This document shows, piece by piece, positions 32,935-45,761 of a stretch of DNA of 64,000 nt (its first letter is position 1; each line of letters starts with the position of its first letter). Under the pieces are notes generated by a model. That model searched no databases. It had not been told where the DNA came from and worked only from the letters and a program-made list of their open reading frames with translations. Origin of the DNA: Eulemur rufifrons (taxonomy: Eukaryota; Chordata; Mammalia; Primates; Lemuridae); contig NC_091010.1 of assembly GCF_041146395.1 (NCBI RefSeq), positions 53,092,001-53,156,000 of the forward strand. Direction: 5' to 3'. Made by a program: the position numbers and the translations under genes.

Positions 32935-35528
32935 GAGGGAGGCACCAAGGTGGTAGACTAGAAGCAGTTTACATATGCTGGTGTCTAGTAGAGAATTGAA
33001 AACTGCAGGTAGATGCCCACCTACCTCTTGGAGATGGACCCTCTTGGAGAGGGCATTGCAGATCATCAGAGAACTGAGGGGAGACACTCAGAGTGAAGGA
33101 AATGGGGACAGAAAGTTCCACTCACTAAAATTGAAAGTACTTGGGGGAGACCTTTACATATGGGGAAGTGATAAAGGAGGGAACCCCCGGGACCCATGCC
33201 CCCCATGTGGAAACTGTGACTGGAGATGCGAGGGCTCCCCCACCACCTCTGCAGGCATTCGTGCTGATCAAAGAACTGCTTAGAGACTATATAGTGAAGT
33301 TGCATCTGAAAGCAGGATCAGCAGGAACACACTGGCCTTGGTTTCCAGGTTGCGGCAGATAACACCAATCTGAGCTCTCAGGTCTGCACAGGGATAGGCT
33401 TCCCTGCAACTGCCCCAACACTGCCCCTTGCCAGGCCAGGGAGAGCAAAAACTCTTTCATGCCCATGACTAGGAGTCAAACATTGCCTCCACTAGGGAAC
33501 TCAAAGAAAGCTCAAGAGGTCCCATGGTGGCAGCTTCGGTGGGACTTGTGTGAGGAGAGAGTCCCAGCCATCCAGCAGCCCAGCCCTTGTAGCCTCGCAC
33601 ATCAACCATTGGAATGGACACCCCCTCACCACATGCACTTCTGTGCTAAGGCGCACATCCTTGTGGTCCCTTGCACCAACTGGAGGAGCAAGCCCCATGC
33701 ACAGTCTATGCCTATGCCATGCAGAGCTTTATGCCCAGTGGACCACACCTGCAGGTCATAAGGTGGACTGCACCCCTTGGGTCTGTGCACCAGCCAGCAG
33801 GCTATGTCCCTGTGGGCCCACGTGATGACCAGCAAAACAAGCCCACCAGTCCTGTGTGCAGGCCAGTGGGCCATACCACCATAGCACCTCCACCTCTCCA
33901 CCATGGGCCCGCTAGCCACAAGATATCCCCTGCCATGTACTGCCATTACACCTAGACCTGGAGTACCTTAACACCTGCCACCATCACCTAGATAGCCTCA
34001 CCAAAAAGCCACTGCCACTATCATAAGGAGACCCAGCTCCCTGCCCAAGATTATAAAAGTGGCCTTAAAACCAATGCACAACTCCAAACAAAGATCTCCC
34101 AGAACTAGCCCAGGTCCTGTGACCTACCCAGGCATTGGTCAATGTTCTTCAGTGCACTCAGGCACCCGCCAAGTTCCCGTGACCTGCCCAGGTCATGCCA
34201 CCCACCTGCATGGAGAGAGATTTGCAGAGCTCCCTGCCTGTGCTCCCAACAGCAGGCTAGGGACCAACCCACTGGCCTGAATGAATTTCCCCAGCACTGG
34301 TTTGGATTGTGACAGATACAGGGAATAGAGAATTTGCAGAACAGCTGTGCTACAGGTTCTCAGGGCATCCATCTGTCGCTTGCTGGTCAATCCTCTGGAG
34401 TAGGACACAAAAACACTATCTAGAGACCTCTCCTCTTTCTCACTAAGTAGGAGAGTCCCCAGCAGAGGAGAACAGGTGTTCTGCAAACCTATCAGCCCAG
34501 AGCTGAGAGAAGAGGTTTTAGATGAGAAGAAACCACCAAAATAATTCTGGCAATATGAAAAACAAGCTACTTTGACATGTCCAAAGAATCACAACAAATC
34601 CACATCAATGGGCCACAACAAAAAGGAAACTGAAATGTCAGAAATGGAATTCAGAATATGGATGGCAAACAAGGTGGATGGAATTGAATAGAAAGTTGAA
34701 AACCAACGTAAAGAAATCAAAAAAATATTTCAGAATGTAAACGAAAAATATGAAAAATTCACTAAACAGTTAGACAACATAAAAAAGATAACAAAACTTA
34801 AATAAATGAAAGAGTAAGAGTAACTTATGGAATTACAAAATACAGCAGAAAGATTCAGCAACAGGCTAGATCTAGCAGAATAAAGAATCTCGGAGCTTGA
34901 AGACAAAGCTTTCAAACTAAGCTAGTCAATCAAAGATGCAGAAAAAAGAATAAAGAATGACCAATCATTCAGAGAAATATGGGACAATGTGAAATGAGTG
35001 AATATATGAATTATAGGTATCCCAAAGGGAAAGAAAAAAAAGCAAACATGGGGAAGATTCAAACAAGCAAACAAGACATCTCCAAGTGCCCATCAATTTA
35101 TGACTAGATAAAGAAATGTGGCACATGTGTGTATACACACACACACGCACACACACATACACACACATATACATACAATGGAGTACTACTCAGCCATATA
35201 AAGGAATATAATAATGTCATTTACAGCAACTTGGGTGGAACTGGAGACCATTATCCTAAGTATCTCAGAAATGGAAAACCAAACATCATATTCTCACTAA
35301 TAAGTGGGAGCTAAATGATGGGGACACACGGACACAATGCAATATGAAAGACATGAGAAACCAAGAAGGAGGGAAGGTAGGAGGGTGAGTGAGAGATAAA
35401 AACTTACCTATTGGGTACAATGAACACTGCTCTGGTGACAGGCACACGAAAACCCTGACTGAAGCATTATACAAAGTATTCATGTTATAATAATACTTGT
35501 ACTCTCTTAAATTTTTGAAATAAAAAAC
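32935..35528 (+). mobile_element. LINE-1 with both ends and a large internal deletion
   Basis: The 5' end is present: 'gagggaggcaccaaggtggtagactagaagcag' is the start of an L1M/L1P-type 5' untranslated region, GC-rich as these are, up to about 34500. Then comes an A-rich part (34510-35055) of early ORF1/coiled-coil character ('aaaaatatgaaaaattcactaaacagttagacaac', 'ctcggagcttgaagacaaagc') with several stops. At about 35060-35080 the sequence jumps to the end of ORF2 ('tccaagtgcccatcaatttatgac', 'atggagtactactcagccatataaa', 'ttatcctaagtatctcagaaatgg') and a 3' untranslated region. About 3.5-4 kb of ORF1/ORF2 is missing. The frames at 33459-33955 are of 5' UTR origin. No clear target-site duplication. 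Confidence 0.85.
35130..35176. repeat. (CA)n microsatellite inside the L1
   Basis: Alternating ACACAC with TG and AT interruptions, grown within the ORF2 3' sequence at a place where L1s often carry a short TATACACA motif. Confidence 0.85.
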
Positions 35529-36084
35529 ATACATAATACATAATGAATGTGACAGTTAATAGCTGAGGCAGTGATGCATACCTTTCAGTTTTCTATAAGT
35601 GAATATTTGTATTTAAATAGAAGGCAATATAAATATATGCCCTAATGCATCCTCTGTTAGGATGTTTGCATAATGGAGAATCACTGGGCAATATTTATGT
35701 AATATAGACCTTTTTTGTAAATATTATTTTAAAAATCATTAAACTAATAACTGTCAAGGGTTGGCATTTATAATGTTACATCAAAAATTCTGGATTTTAT
35801 CATCCTACATATACTTCTCAATGATAATTTCTTATATACCATTAAACCATTAAAATTCATTAATTTTAATGTCTATTTATGTTGGAGAAGAAATGTCACT
35901 AGTGTTTTCCAAGGATTTCATGTCTCTGAATCCTGAGGCAGACAAGTCAGGAGGAAGATATGCTGATTCAGTCCAAATTTTGAAGATAAGAATTTTATTT
36001 GAGAAATAGTTAATTATTGACCTTGTATACTTGGTCCAGCTTCAATACTAAGAAAGCAAGCAAGCAAAAAAAAAGGTTATTATG
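35529..36084. other. AT-rich non-coding DNA
   Basis: No gene or named repeat. Very AT-rich. Confidence 0.5.
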
Positions 36085-36275
36085 GGTACTCAATATGGTC
36101 CAGGAACTTGTTCACATATATTATATGGCAACCCTGGGAATAGGTGTAACTATCCCAATGTTATATATGTGGAAGTTGAAGTATAGAGAGGTTAAATTAC
36201 ATAAGTACCTGATCTGTGACATGGCCTAGATTTGATGCCTTGATTTTCTGCCATACAATGTTGTGCTCTTTTCTA
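36085..36275 (+). repeat. MIR SINE fragment
   Basis: 'ctatcccaatgttatatatgtggaagttgaagtatagagaggttaaattacataagtacctg..' follows the MIR block TATTATCCCCATTTTACAGATGAGGAAACTGAGGCTCAGAGAGGTTAAGTAACTTGCC, and 'tgccatacaatgttgtgctctttt' its end part. Confidence 0.7.
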
Positions 36276-38469
36276 AATCCCAGGTGTCAGAGATTTGCTG
36301 ACTTTATGCACACAAATAAATCAATGACACATTAATAGGCATAATAGGGAGGTTAAGTAGCTGTCATGTCACAGTAGTGGTGACAATAAAATTGTAAGAG
36401 TGAATCTGTGTGAATGACACAGGCATATTAAAGTGCCAAGCTTCTTTCTGTAAAACTTCTGTGAGAAAAATGGGTTACAGATATTTATGCAATCATAGAA
36501 TTACATATTTTTGCCTAGAAAATACCTTTGATATCTTTTAATTTAACCCTTTCTTATTACAAAGGAGAAAAATGTTATCCAGGGATGTCAAGTGCTTTGC
36601 TCAGAGTCACAAAGCAAGGGAGACTAGATCTCAAGGTGACCTAATCACAATCCTGGTTCCCTTGACAGTATTTCACAATTACTCTATTAACCAGCCAATT
36701 ATAGAAACAGAAACAATGAGAAGAGGACAGGCAGTTCCGAGTAGCCTTTGCTGGCTTCCACTATATTACTCCAGGAAAGAATAGCAAAGATATAATCAGA
36801 GTCATGAGCAAAGCAGCTAGAGCCCAGGGTTTGAAGGATGTGAGGGAACCAGAAGACAGATATTAGCATGGCCCATTGATGACAGCTTATTAGTTTCCCT
36901 TTTCCCTTAATCATGAAGCACTTTACATTACATTAGTAAATAGTAGAATATGTCATGAGTGTCAGACTAGGGCCTGACAAAGTTGGAAGCATGTAGAAAC
37001 CCTGAAAAGATGGCTGACTATTGTGGCAAACATCTCACATTCATGAAGTGGGCATGCAAATCTTTCTCGCACAGAAATTTTAACATTTTCAGGTATTCCA
37101 TAAAGCACTGAAAAGAAGCACTGCACTTTCTACAGTTGCCCTTCCTACATTCAACTCATATTAATAGTTGGATGAAAGAAATTAGAAATTAGAAAGCTAT
37201 GTTATCTTCTCTCTGGAAAGGTATTGGAATGAGCAATTCCTCTGTTTGGCAGATGGGAGGATTTGGGGTGAGACTATGGTGGTGTCCATGAAGTCTCAGG
37301 TGCCTGTCATGCCCCAGGCTCAAGTCCCAATGCACCCTGAGGGAAACAAGCTCCTTTTACATGGCCACAGATAATGGTAACAGGGCTAAAGCTAACACAG
37401 AGGATGAGAGCAGAGAGAGGCCAACTATCTCCCTGGGGACTTGGCCTTAATCTTTGTTAAAAAGGAATATTCCATATCTGAGTATTGATGTGATGTTATC
37501 AAAGCTTCTTTGTGGGAAGTGTAAGTAGTATGTGTGCTCAAATATTTGACAACAGTCAATATAAGAGAGTATTCCATTTCTCATTGAGAAAATTATCTAT
37601 GAGAAAATACATAATGATCAATTTTTAAGGCAACATAAACCGTCCAACAATAAAACTTGAGAGTACTTAATATAGATGAATCCTATAATCTTCTGTTTTT
37701 TTCCTTTTATTATTTTTTCCTTCACTGCACTGTAGCCTCAAGTACCGTTGCACAAGTCTCTCTTGCATTCTAAAAATAACATTAACAACTTCATGAATTT
37801 AGTTTTTAACCTTAATTTTTTAACTCCCAAACTCACTTAAAGAGTCACTTTCACAATTTCTATGCCTCCCCTCCAAATTCCCCCATGGTTTATTACAATC
37901 AGTTTCACAGTTAAAACCCACATTAACTACTTTGCTTCCCTTCACTTGCAAGCATTACCAGTAATCACTAATGCCTAAATTCAATAGACTTTCAAATCTG
38001 TATATCTTTGCCTGTGTGGATTTGATACCATTGACTATTTAATTTTTGAAACCTGCTTTTGATTTCTATAACCATCTGGATCTTCCGCTTGTATAGTTTT
38101 TCCTATTTGATTTCCTTTCTTATCTTCTACCTTCTATTTTTGGATCTATTTTTGGAAATATATATATATTCTTATTACTTTTACCTCCCTTTTAGTATAC
38201 CTAAACAATAACCAATAACTCTGGACAATCTTTAATATGATAATGACTTAGAATGTGTGTTATAATGACTCACAAGCTTACCACAACAGTCATGACATTT
38301 CCCTGGTGAATCACACACATATACTCATTTACACACTTCACGGTACATGTAGGCGGAAGACAAGTCGCTCATTCTTAAATTTGACAAGTCATTGAATCAC
38401 CTAGTTTGAATGACCTTAGTTGAGATTATCACAAATTACTTGAGAATAACCCTTCATTTTTCTTTTGCC
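36276..38469. other. AT-rich non-coding DNA, mostly unassigned
   Basis: No gene. A MIR-like piece is possible at about 36560-36650. TA alternation at 38158-38170. The rest has no element that I can name. Confidence 0.45.
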
Positions 38470-38766
38470 ATCATTGTCCACAGACAGATATTCACTAGGT
38501 GCTATTGGTTCAACCTCCCTGATAGCCCTTGTCTCCTCTCCATCTTTCTTTGCTCTCATTTGCCTAAATAGCCTCTTGACTGGTATCCCATTCGAGCTTC
38601 TCTGCCTTTCCAATTAATACTCCAGATTTCTAACAAGTGGTATTTCTAAAATGCAAATTTAATCAATTTGTTATTTAATATATATTGGTGCTTTCCATTT
38701 CCTAGAAAACAAAGTCCTAATCATAAATGAAAAGGCCTTTCACGATCTTCCCTCTCCTAATTGAAA
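38470..38766 (+). repeat. L2 LINE fragment
   Basis: 'atagcctcttgactggtatcccattcgagcttctctgcc' and 'gtgctttccatttcctagaaaacaaagtcctaatcataaatgaaaaggcctttcacgatctt' follow the L2 series ... GGCTTCCCATCGCCCTCAGGATAAAGTCCAAACTCC ... AAGGCCCTTCATGATCTGGCC. Confidence 0.65.
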
Positions 38767-38812
38767 TACACACAGACACACACACACACACACACACAGA
38801 CCCATACACACA
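38767..38812. repeat. (CA)n microsatellite
   Basis: An ACACAC array with GA interruptions, placed directly after the L2 block. Confidence 0.9.
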
Positions 38813-38814
38813 TA

Positions 38815-39105
38815 TAATTAAGATGCATAAATCTTAGATGTAAAGCTCAATCAATTATTGCATGTGTACACACCTGTGTAAATACCTACACCAAGATATT
38901 AGCTACTTCCAGTACCACATAAAATCCTCTGCATCCATTTCCTAGCCAGTAGTCCCCAGAGGCATCTTCTATTTTGACTTAATTCACCTTAAATTAGTCC
39001 TGTCTGTTTTTGAAGATGATCCTTACAGTATGTCCTCTTCTATCTGCCTTCTTTCATTGAACACAACACCTGTGACATTTATTTACATTATTATATATGT
39101 AGGAC
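38815..39105 (-). mobile_element. Old LINE-1 (L1ME-like) fragment
   Basis: In plus orientation: 'attattgcatgtgtacacacctgtgtaaatacctacaccaagatat', 'cctagccagtagtccccagaggcatc', 'cagtatgtcctcttctatctgccttctttcattgaacacaacacctgtgaca', in the order of an antisense old L1 3' region. Confidence 0.6.
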
Positions 39106-39819
39106 TACATGATCATCCCAACAATGGAAAAAAGTCTTACTAAGATCTTTATTGAGGAAACTTTGTCTTTTGAGCTGTATTTACTCAAAGGATTATTTCT
39201 TTGTTCATTATTTTGTTTCTTTTACTCTTTTTCATTCTTAAAGTCAGGATTTAAAGATATTGATGGTTCCCTGACGTTAGCAATGAGTCCCAGTCAATTG
39301 CAAAAGACAGCAGTGTCTTGCTCACAATTTAATGAGGATTCGTATTACCATTCTCAACCTGTTGAAACTATACACAAAATTAGATGGTTCTTTATTCAAA
39401 GGGTCTTTTCTCAAATCACAAAGAAACATGCTATGTTCTCTGGCCTGGCAGGTGGAAGGAATTGGTCATGGAGGCAAGTGGTCAGAGGGCCCTGCAGAGT
39501 GAGCAGACAGAACAGATCCAGTTCTTGGGTGATGAAGTGAAGGATTCATTACTTCAACCAAGAGGCAGTCCAAAAGAACTGGCATGATTGCTTTCCTATG
39601 AGTGAAAAATAAAATTCTTGCAATTAAATAAGCTTCTATTTTTTTTCTGGGCCACTAATTAAAATACTGTATATATTTATGTGTATGATTTTAGAACTGG
39701 AATATGCAGAGAAAAGGGTGGAGGGAAGAAAGAGTACTTAGCATATAAAACGTGTCATCTGAATATTTTAGAGAATAAGGTCCCAGAAATTCTTGAGAAG
39801 GGCTGCTATGTACAACTGG
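39106..39819. other. Non-coding DNA with a 143-residue chance frame
   Basis: The plus frame at 39109-39540 is the longest in the window outside repeats and the CpG island. Its translation has no recognisable domain, no low-complexity reason for its length, and no splice context that would make it an exon. I leave it uncalled. Confidence 0.4.
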
Positions 39820-40025
39820 GAAGAATGTAGGTCTTTGGAATCCAAGCTGGAGTTGAGTTTGGACTTGCTCTCACTCTGAGGAAATCATTCCTCTTTCTGA
39901 GGAAAGTTTTTCTTAGTTTTTTTTCTTTTATTCATGTGTTGAATAAATTTAATAATAATACACACAACACAGGGCTGTCCTGAGGTTTAAACGAGATGGC
40001 ATTTGTGAAACAATGAGTTCCAATT
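39820..40025 (+). repeat. MIR SINE
   Basis: 'tctttggaatccaagctggagttgagtttgga' (consensus CTCTGGAGTCAGACAGACCTGGGTTCGA), 'tcactctgaggaaatcattcc' and 'agggctgtcctgaggtttaaacgagatggcatttgtgaa' (consensus AGGGTTGTTGTGAGGATTAAATGAGATAATGCATGTAAA) appear in MIR order. Confidence 0.7.
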
Positions 40026-41784
40026 ACATGGAGCTATTGAATTATGAAACATAGTGGCATTTTTATTAAAGGCTCAGGGAATTCCAAGAGTATGTTTTCT
40101 TCCTGATGATATTATAGTGAAAATCCAAAACATTACTGTGGTAGGAACATAGATGTATTCTAAAATGACAATGAATATATTTTACATATTTTGGGTTGGG
40201 AGGTTTTCTGTAATATACCTTAAGGCTATTATGTATTATGATCATAATCATAGTCATAGCAGTAGTAATAGCAAATGGATATCAGAGAAATCACCTTACC
40301 CATTTGATGGCAAAACAGATTTTACTTTAAAGAAAGCTTAACTTTTTCATTGACAAAATTGGTACATAGACACTACAAGAAGTGATATAAAATCAGGCAA
40401 GTTTATCTCAGGATGTTAGCAGTATTTACAGCCTGTTCTCACAGAGTATTTTTTTCTTTGATCGCAGCATCAGAAAGAAAAATAGAATTAGGATCCAAGC
40501 CCCCTAACACCAAGTTGAGATTTTTGTTCATGCGACCAGGAAAGTTACACTTTCCCTAGTACCCCCATCCTTCTTTTATTCTAGTTTTTGATCAATATCA
40601 CAGCAGAAAAGCAGAGAATCTTGCATTTTATTAATATAGGTGATCTCAGCAGAAATTACAGACCCCAGCTGAGAGAAAAACTGAGACAAAGAGAAAAAAA
40701 TCCTTTTATGATCTTTTTGTCTGTTTAATTCTTGTGTGGCTAAAGCTAGAGAATTCCTGCCAACATATCCTCCATGACTTTGAACAATTGAGTTTTAAAT
40801 AACTCAGGTGATTGGCCTCTTACAATTGCTCCAGAGAACTTGTTCTGTCATATAATAGAACCGACTTTTAGAAAGTTCTTCTTGATATAATCTCCCTAGG
40901 CTCAATTCTTAAGAAAATTTCCTCTGCACAATTTCACCTTCAAAAAGAAATCAATGGGAAAAACATGGAAAAGGAAGCACGTGGCAGATGAGAGGGTGAG
41001 GGGGTCACGGGTGTGGGGAAGCCACGCTGATGAGCACAGTCCAGGAAGGAATGGAGGTGGGCAGAGCCAGGTTACCTGAAAAGACAAGACTAGTAGGAGA
41101 GAAAAATAGCCCCTCCAAATGGAGCTGAAAAAGCTGCACTATGGATGGAATCAGTGGAAAATACCACCCCTCTCTAAATCCTGGCACTCTCTTAGGTGAA
41201 ATGAGCCTCATGATGCTCATTTTACTAACATCCATGGGGTTGTTAAATTTTCCTTAGTTTGTTAACTTCAAATTAATATTTAATCCATTTAAAAACACAT
41301 TTCTATTCAGGTTAACAAGCATTCCATGTTAAACATCAGCTGTGGGGGCATTTGGAGTGAGAGTGGGTAAAATAACTTAACTCTCCTCCAAGTTGTGATA
41401 AAATGATTGCTTTCCCACAGATACCCTCTCATCCTCACCTCCCTTATTTACATCTCTGAGACTATCTTGTTTGAATGTTGGGTTCTTAAAGCACTGGATT
41501 TTACAAAGGAATAACAGAGGGCAGACATACAGAACACAACATAGCTCTATGGTAACAGCTTCTTTTTTATTCCTCCTGTTTGGGTAATCAAGAATAGAGT
41601 TTCCTGATGAATGTTATAAGTGTTATAAAGATAAAGGCTCAGATAAAATTCTTAAGGTATCTTTGGTAAAGGCATCCAAAAAGGAGAGACAGTCACAGTA
41701 CTATTTCATTTATGGCAGTCAAAATTAGGTATGTTTCAATTCATATTTAAGACTTTCCATATTTTATACACATATAACATTGCA
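40026..41784. other. Non-coding DNA, nothing recognised
   Basis: No gene or named repeat. Minus frames at 40902-41087 and 41005-41235 are short, with no domain. Confidence 0.5.
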
Positions 41785-42295
41785 GTTTCCAGACCCTCCT
41801 AAAATTTAAATCCAATGGGTCACATTGTTTCACAATAAGACTCAAAGTTGTCAGTATGACACAGTACACTGCATGATCTGGCCATTGTTCGTCTCTCCAG
41901 CCTTAACTCCGGCCAGCCTTTCCTGCTTTCTGGACACACTGGCCAGTGGAGACTTCTTAAAAACTGTGTTCTGTTTAGGTTCAACTTGATCTTTTTTATA
42001 CTTACTTTTGTGAGCATTTCTTAATTGTCACATTCCCAGAAAAACCTTTCTTGACATCACCTCCTCTCTGGGTCATTTATTTTGTTGTAAGTTCTTGTAA
42101 GACTTCTCTCTCTTCCTCTAAAATAAGTAGTATGATTAAACCCATATTCACACTAGTAAATATATAAATATGTTCCTCACTGAACTGTATGCTCCAAGAG
42201 GATAGAGACCTTCCGTCTTTTGTTCATTATCATTCCAAGTGCCTGCTCGGTGCCTGTTGCAATATGGACATCTTGCATGCTTTTGTTGAATAAAT
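41785..42295 (+). repeat. L2 LINE 3' end, about 500 bases
   Basis: The longest L2 here. Landmarks in order: 'gactcaaagttgtcag..acactgcatgatctggcc', 'cgtctctccagccttaactcc', 'ctgctttctggacacactggcc', 'ttgacatcacctcctctctgggtca', 'ctgaactgtatgctccaagaggatagagaccttccgtc', 'ccaagtgcctgctcggtgcctg', 'ttgttgaataaat'. The ORF2 end is too decayed to translate. Confidence 0.8.
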
Positions 42296-43389
42296 AACTG
42301 TACACTACAGCTTATAATAACAAACAAATGCTTATTTATAGCAAGGTGTGACGCATCTGGGAAAAACTGCATACAATCATTAACAACTACCTGTTTTAAA
42401 CAAAGCCTATTTCAAATGTAAACTAGTTTGCTGCTTGCTTAAGTGACCAAAGCAAACATACACACCTCCCTCTATGCAGTTAAAACATTCTGACAAAATG
42501 ATTTGCCTTCTCCTGGACAGTTTTTTCACTTATGCTCTGTGTTTTCCTTTATATTTATATCTATATAGATATAGATGTATATCTTTTTGTAGTTTAAATA
42601 GTAAACCTACTGAGAGAGGAATGTAGCCTTCTTTTTTTAAAAGCAGTCAGTGCACTATTAAATAATGCTTACAATATTACTTAAGAATAACAACCACAAC
42701 ATATGTCTTGGGAAATTTAAAAGGTTCTCAGAGTGCTTTTATCTTATGTAGTGGGTAGATAACTGTGACATTTAAATCCAAGGTGACAAGTGCATTGCAA
42801 GAGAGAAGAGATTCTCTGATATTTCATAGATCAGAAAATCATGCATCATTCAGAAGCTGTTTCATTCAAATGTATGAGTAAAGGGGGAAGGTAAACATAA
42901 ATTTCAGTGATTCATGTACAAGTGAACAATTCTAATACTCTTCTGGGAAACAAGACTATTTCAGAAACATTATTAGGGTAAAAGCACATTAAAATGCAGA
43001 GAAGTGGGAAGGAATCAATAGTAATAAGGTTCTTGAAACAAAGACCAAAGGGCTTAGAATGTTTGTAAGTAGAAGCATACCTGTTGTCATCATGCTAAGG
43101 TTGAGCTGAGGAAGAGCTCCTAGGGCAGACATTTGAACACTCAGGAAGATAGATCTAAGAGCAGAAGCTTAAACTACAACTATTCTAAACGTCCGGAGTT
43201 GAGATATGAAGTTCAGCCATAGGTCATACATGTATACCCCAAGCTGAAATGTCAAGACTAATGAGCAAAAGGAAAGGATCAAGAAGGGAAGTGAAGGAGA
43301 ATGGGTGAACTTGAATCTAGTCTATGAAGACCATCTTCATTCCCCCAATAAAGTCATCTTCTTTCACGTGGATTCTTCCTGTACTCACT
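42296..43389. other. AT-rich non-coding DNA
   Basis: No gene or named repeat. A short TATAT-rich stretch with dyad symmetry lies at 42548-42580 (TATATCTATATAGATATAGA). Confidence 0.5.
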
Positions 43390-43620
43390 CCCTGTTTTTT
43401 TAACAGCTTTATTGGGGTGTAACTGATATATAAAATACTGTGCATATATAATGTGTATGATTTGATGAGTTTGGACATACGCAAACACCTATGATACTAT
43501 TACTATAATCAAAGTGATAGATATACACAATAACTTCCAAAATTTCCTTGCATTTTTGTTTTCTTTGGTTTTCATTTTTGTTTTGTTTGTAGTAAAAACA
43601 TTCAATATGAGATTTATCCT
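43390..43620 (-). mobile_element. Old LINE-1 3' fragment
   Basis: In plus orientation: 'aacagctttattggggtgtaactgatatataaaatactgtgcata' and 'tttgatgagtttggacatacgcaaacacctatgatact', the complement of an old L1 3' untranslated region (ACAGCTTTATTGAGATATAATTCACAT type). A younger antisense L1 begins directly after it. Confidence 0.65.
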
Positions 43621-43624
43621 CTTG

Positions 43625-45298
43625 ACAAATTTTTATTATTATTACAAAATATTATGGGGGCACAAATGTTTTTGGTTACATGTATCAATTTTGTTATGAT
43701 TGGGTCAGGGTTATAAGCCTGCCCATCACCCAGATAGTGTTTATTGTACCTATTAGTAGGTTTATGCCCATCCTCTCTCTTCCGTCCCTCCTGCTTGATT
43801 TCCACTGAATTTTACTTCTCTCCATGCACATATGTGCTCATCAGTTAGTTCCAATTTAATAGTGAGTATTATAGTGTTTGTTTTTCTATTCTTGAGATAC
43901 TTCACTTAGGATAATGGTCTCCAGTTCCATCCAAATTGTTGCAAAAGACCTTAATTCATTCTTCTTCATGGAGGAATAGTGTTCTATAATATACATATAC
44001 CACATTTTGTTAATCCACTCATGAATTGACGGGCACTTGGGTTGATTCCACATCTTCACAATTGTGAATTGTGCTACAGTAAAGATTTGACTGCAGGTGT
44101 CTTTTGACAAAATGACTTCTTTTCCTTTGGATAAATATCCAGTAGTGGGATTGCTGGATCAAATGGTAGGTTTACTTTCAGTTCTTTGAGGAATCTCCAT
44201 ACTGTTTTCATAGACGTTGTATTAATCTGTAGTCCCACCAACAGTGTATAAGTGTTCCTTTCTCTCTGCATCCATGACAGCATCTATTGAATTTGGACTT
44301 TTCAATAAAGGTCATTCTAATTGGGGTAAAGTGATATCTCATTGTGGTTTTAATTTGTATTTCCCTGATAATTAGTGACACTGAGCATGATTTCATATGT
44401 TTATTGGCCATCTGTCTATCTTCTTTCGAAAAGCTTCTGTTCTTGTATTTTGACCACTTTTTAAGGGGGTTGTTTGATTTTTCCTTGCTGATTTGCTTTA
44501 GTTCCTTGTAGATTCTGGTTATTAGCCCTTTATCAGATATATAACATGTAAATATTTTCTCCCTTTCTGTAGATTGTCTATTTACTCCGTTGATTATTCC
44601 CTTAGCTGTGCAGAAGATTTTTAATTTAATCAAGCCTCATTTATTTATTTATTTTAGTTGTTGTTGTGATTGCCATTGGGGTCTTCTTCATAAATTATTT
44701 GCCTATGCCAATATCTAGAAGAGTATTCCCAACATTTTCTTCTAGCATTCTTATGGCTTCATACCTTATATTTAAGTTTTTTATTCTTGAATAAATCTTA
44801 GTGAGTGGTGAGAGTTATGTATCTTGTTTCCTTCTTCTGTATGTGGCTATTTCTCAGCACCATTTATTGAATAGGGATTCTTTTCCCCAATGTATATTAT
44901 TGCCTGATTTGTCAAAGATCAGTTGGCTGTATGTGGATGGTTTTATATCTGGGTTCTCTGTTCTATTCCATTGCTCTATGTCTCTATTTTTGTGCCAATA
45001 ACATGCTGTTTTGGTTACTATAGCCTTGTAGTACAGTTTGAAGTCTGGTAATGTGGTGCCTCCAGATTTGTTCTTTTTGCTTAACATCGTTTTGGCTCTT
45101 TGGGCTCTTTTCTGGCTCCAAACAAAGCATAGAATTCTTTTCTCTAGATCTGGGAAATATAATGTTGGTATTTTGATGGGGATTGCATGGAATCTGTAAA
45201 TCACTTTGGGTAGTGTGGACATTTTAACAATGTTGATTCTACCGATCCAGGAGCATGATATGCTCTTATTTCTCTCAGAACTACAACAGTGGAATTGC
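43625..45298 (-). mobile_element. LINE-1, 5'-truncated, end of ORF2 and 3' UTR
   Basis: Antisense copy of about 1.7 kb. The 3' end is the T-rich 43628-43640 followed by 'caaaatattatgggggcacaaatgtttttggtt', the strepsirrhine L1 3' form. On the minus strand three successive frames (44854-45333, 44208-44633, 43886-44283) give fragments of the ORF2 C-terminal part, with landmarks such as [55 protein letters not shown] and KECPS-like 'QPKCPSIHEWI'. Frame shifts between them show that it is dead. It covers the region after the reverse transcriptase domain; endonuclease and RT are missing through truncation at about 45298. Confidence 0.92.
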
Positions 45299-45744
45299 TT
45301 TTCTTTTTCCTTCTCTTTGCTTTGAACAAGCACTGGGTGTCAGCAGTGAAGGTGATACAGATTTGTTACTTTAATAAGAATCATTTCTAGGTTATGCCAT
45401 TGGTTGCCTGCTAGGTGTTCCTGGATGCTAGGTTATACAGGAGTTCTGAGAGGGCTATTTCATTTTCAGAGTGGAACCTGTAATAAATTTTCAAAACAAT
45501 TATTTTTTAGAGTTTTTTGGGGCCCTTGGATTTGTTTCCTTGCACTAGTGTCTGAAATAAACTCATAATCCCTCTTGCTCCTGCCTCCTACTTATGAGAC
45601 CCAAAATTTAGTGCTAAATACATAACCTGAAACCAGGGTTAAATGAGAAAAATAAATCTTACACTTAATTCACTTATGTTAGCTCAAGAATTAGTAAGAA
45701 GTCAACCTAGGAAAAAAAAATAGCATACCTTAGGTTGGACGGAA
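45299..45744. other. Non-coding DNA, nothing recognised
   Basis: No gene or named repeat between two antisense L1 pieces. Confidence 0.45.
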
Positions 45745-45761
45745 GAACACAAGATAAACTG
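45745..45761. repeat. Left target-site duplication of the L1 stub
   Basis: GAACACAAGATAAACTG here and GAACAAAAGATAAACTG at 45882-45898 match in 16 of 17 bases. Confidence 0.85.

Noticed and set aside
33459..33955. Cluster of 65-106-residue frames on both strands
   Set aside because: All lie in the GC-rich 5' untranslated region of an L1, a known source of chance frames.
39109..39540. 143-residue plus-strand frame
   Set aside because: No domain, no signal for splicing at its ends, and surrounding DNA is ordinary; about the length expected to occur by chance somewhere in 64 kb.
42548..42580. Dyad TATATCTATATAGATATAGA as a hairpin RNA or terminator
   Set aside because: Simple AT alternation yields such dyads often; there is no transcript context.
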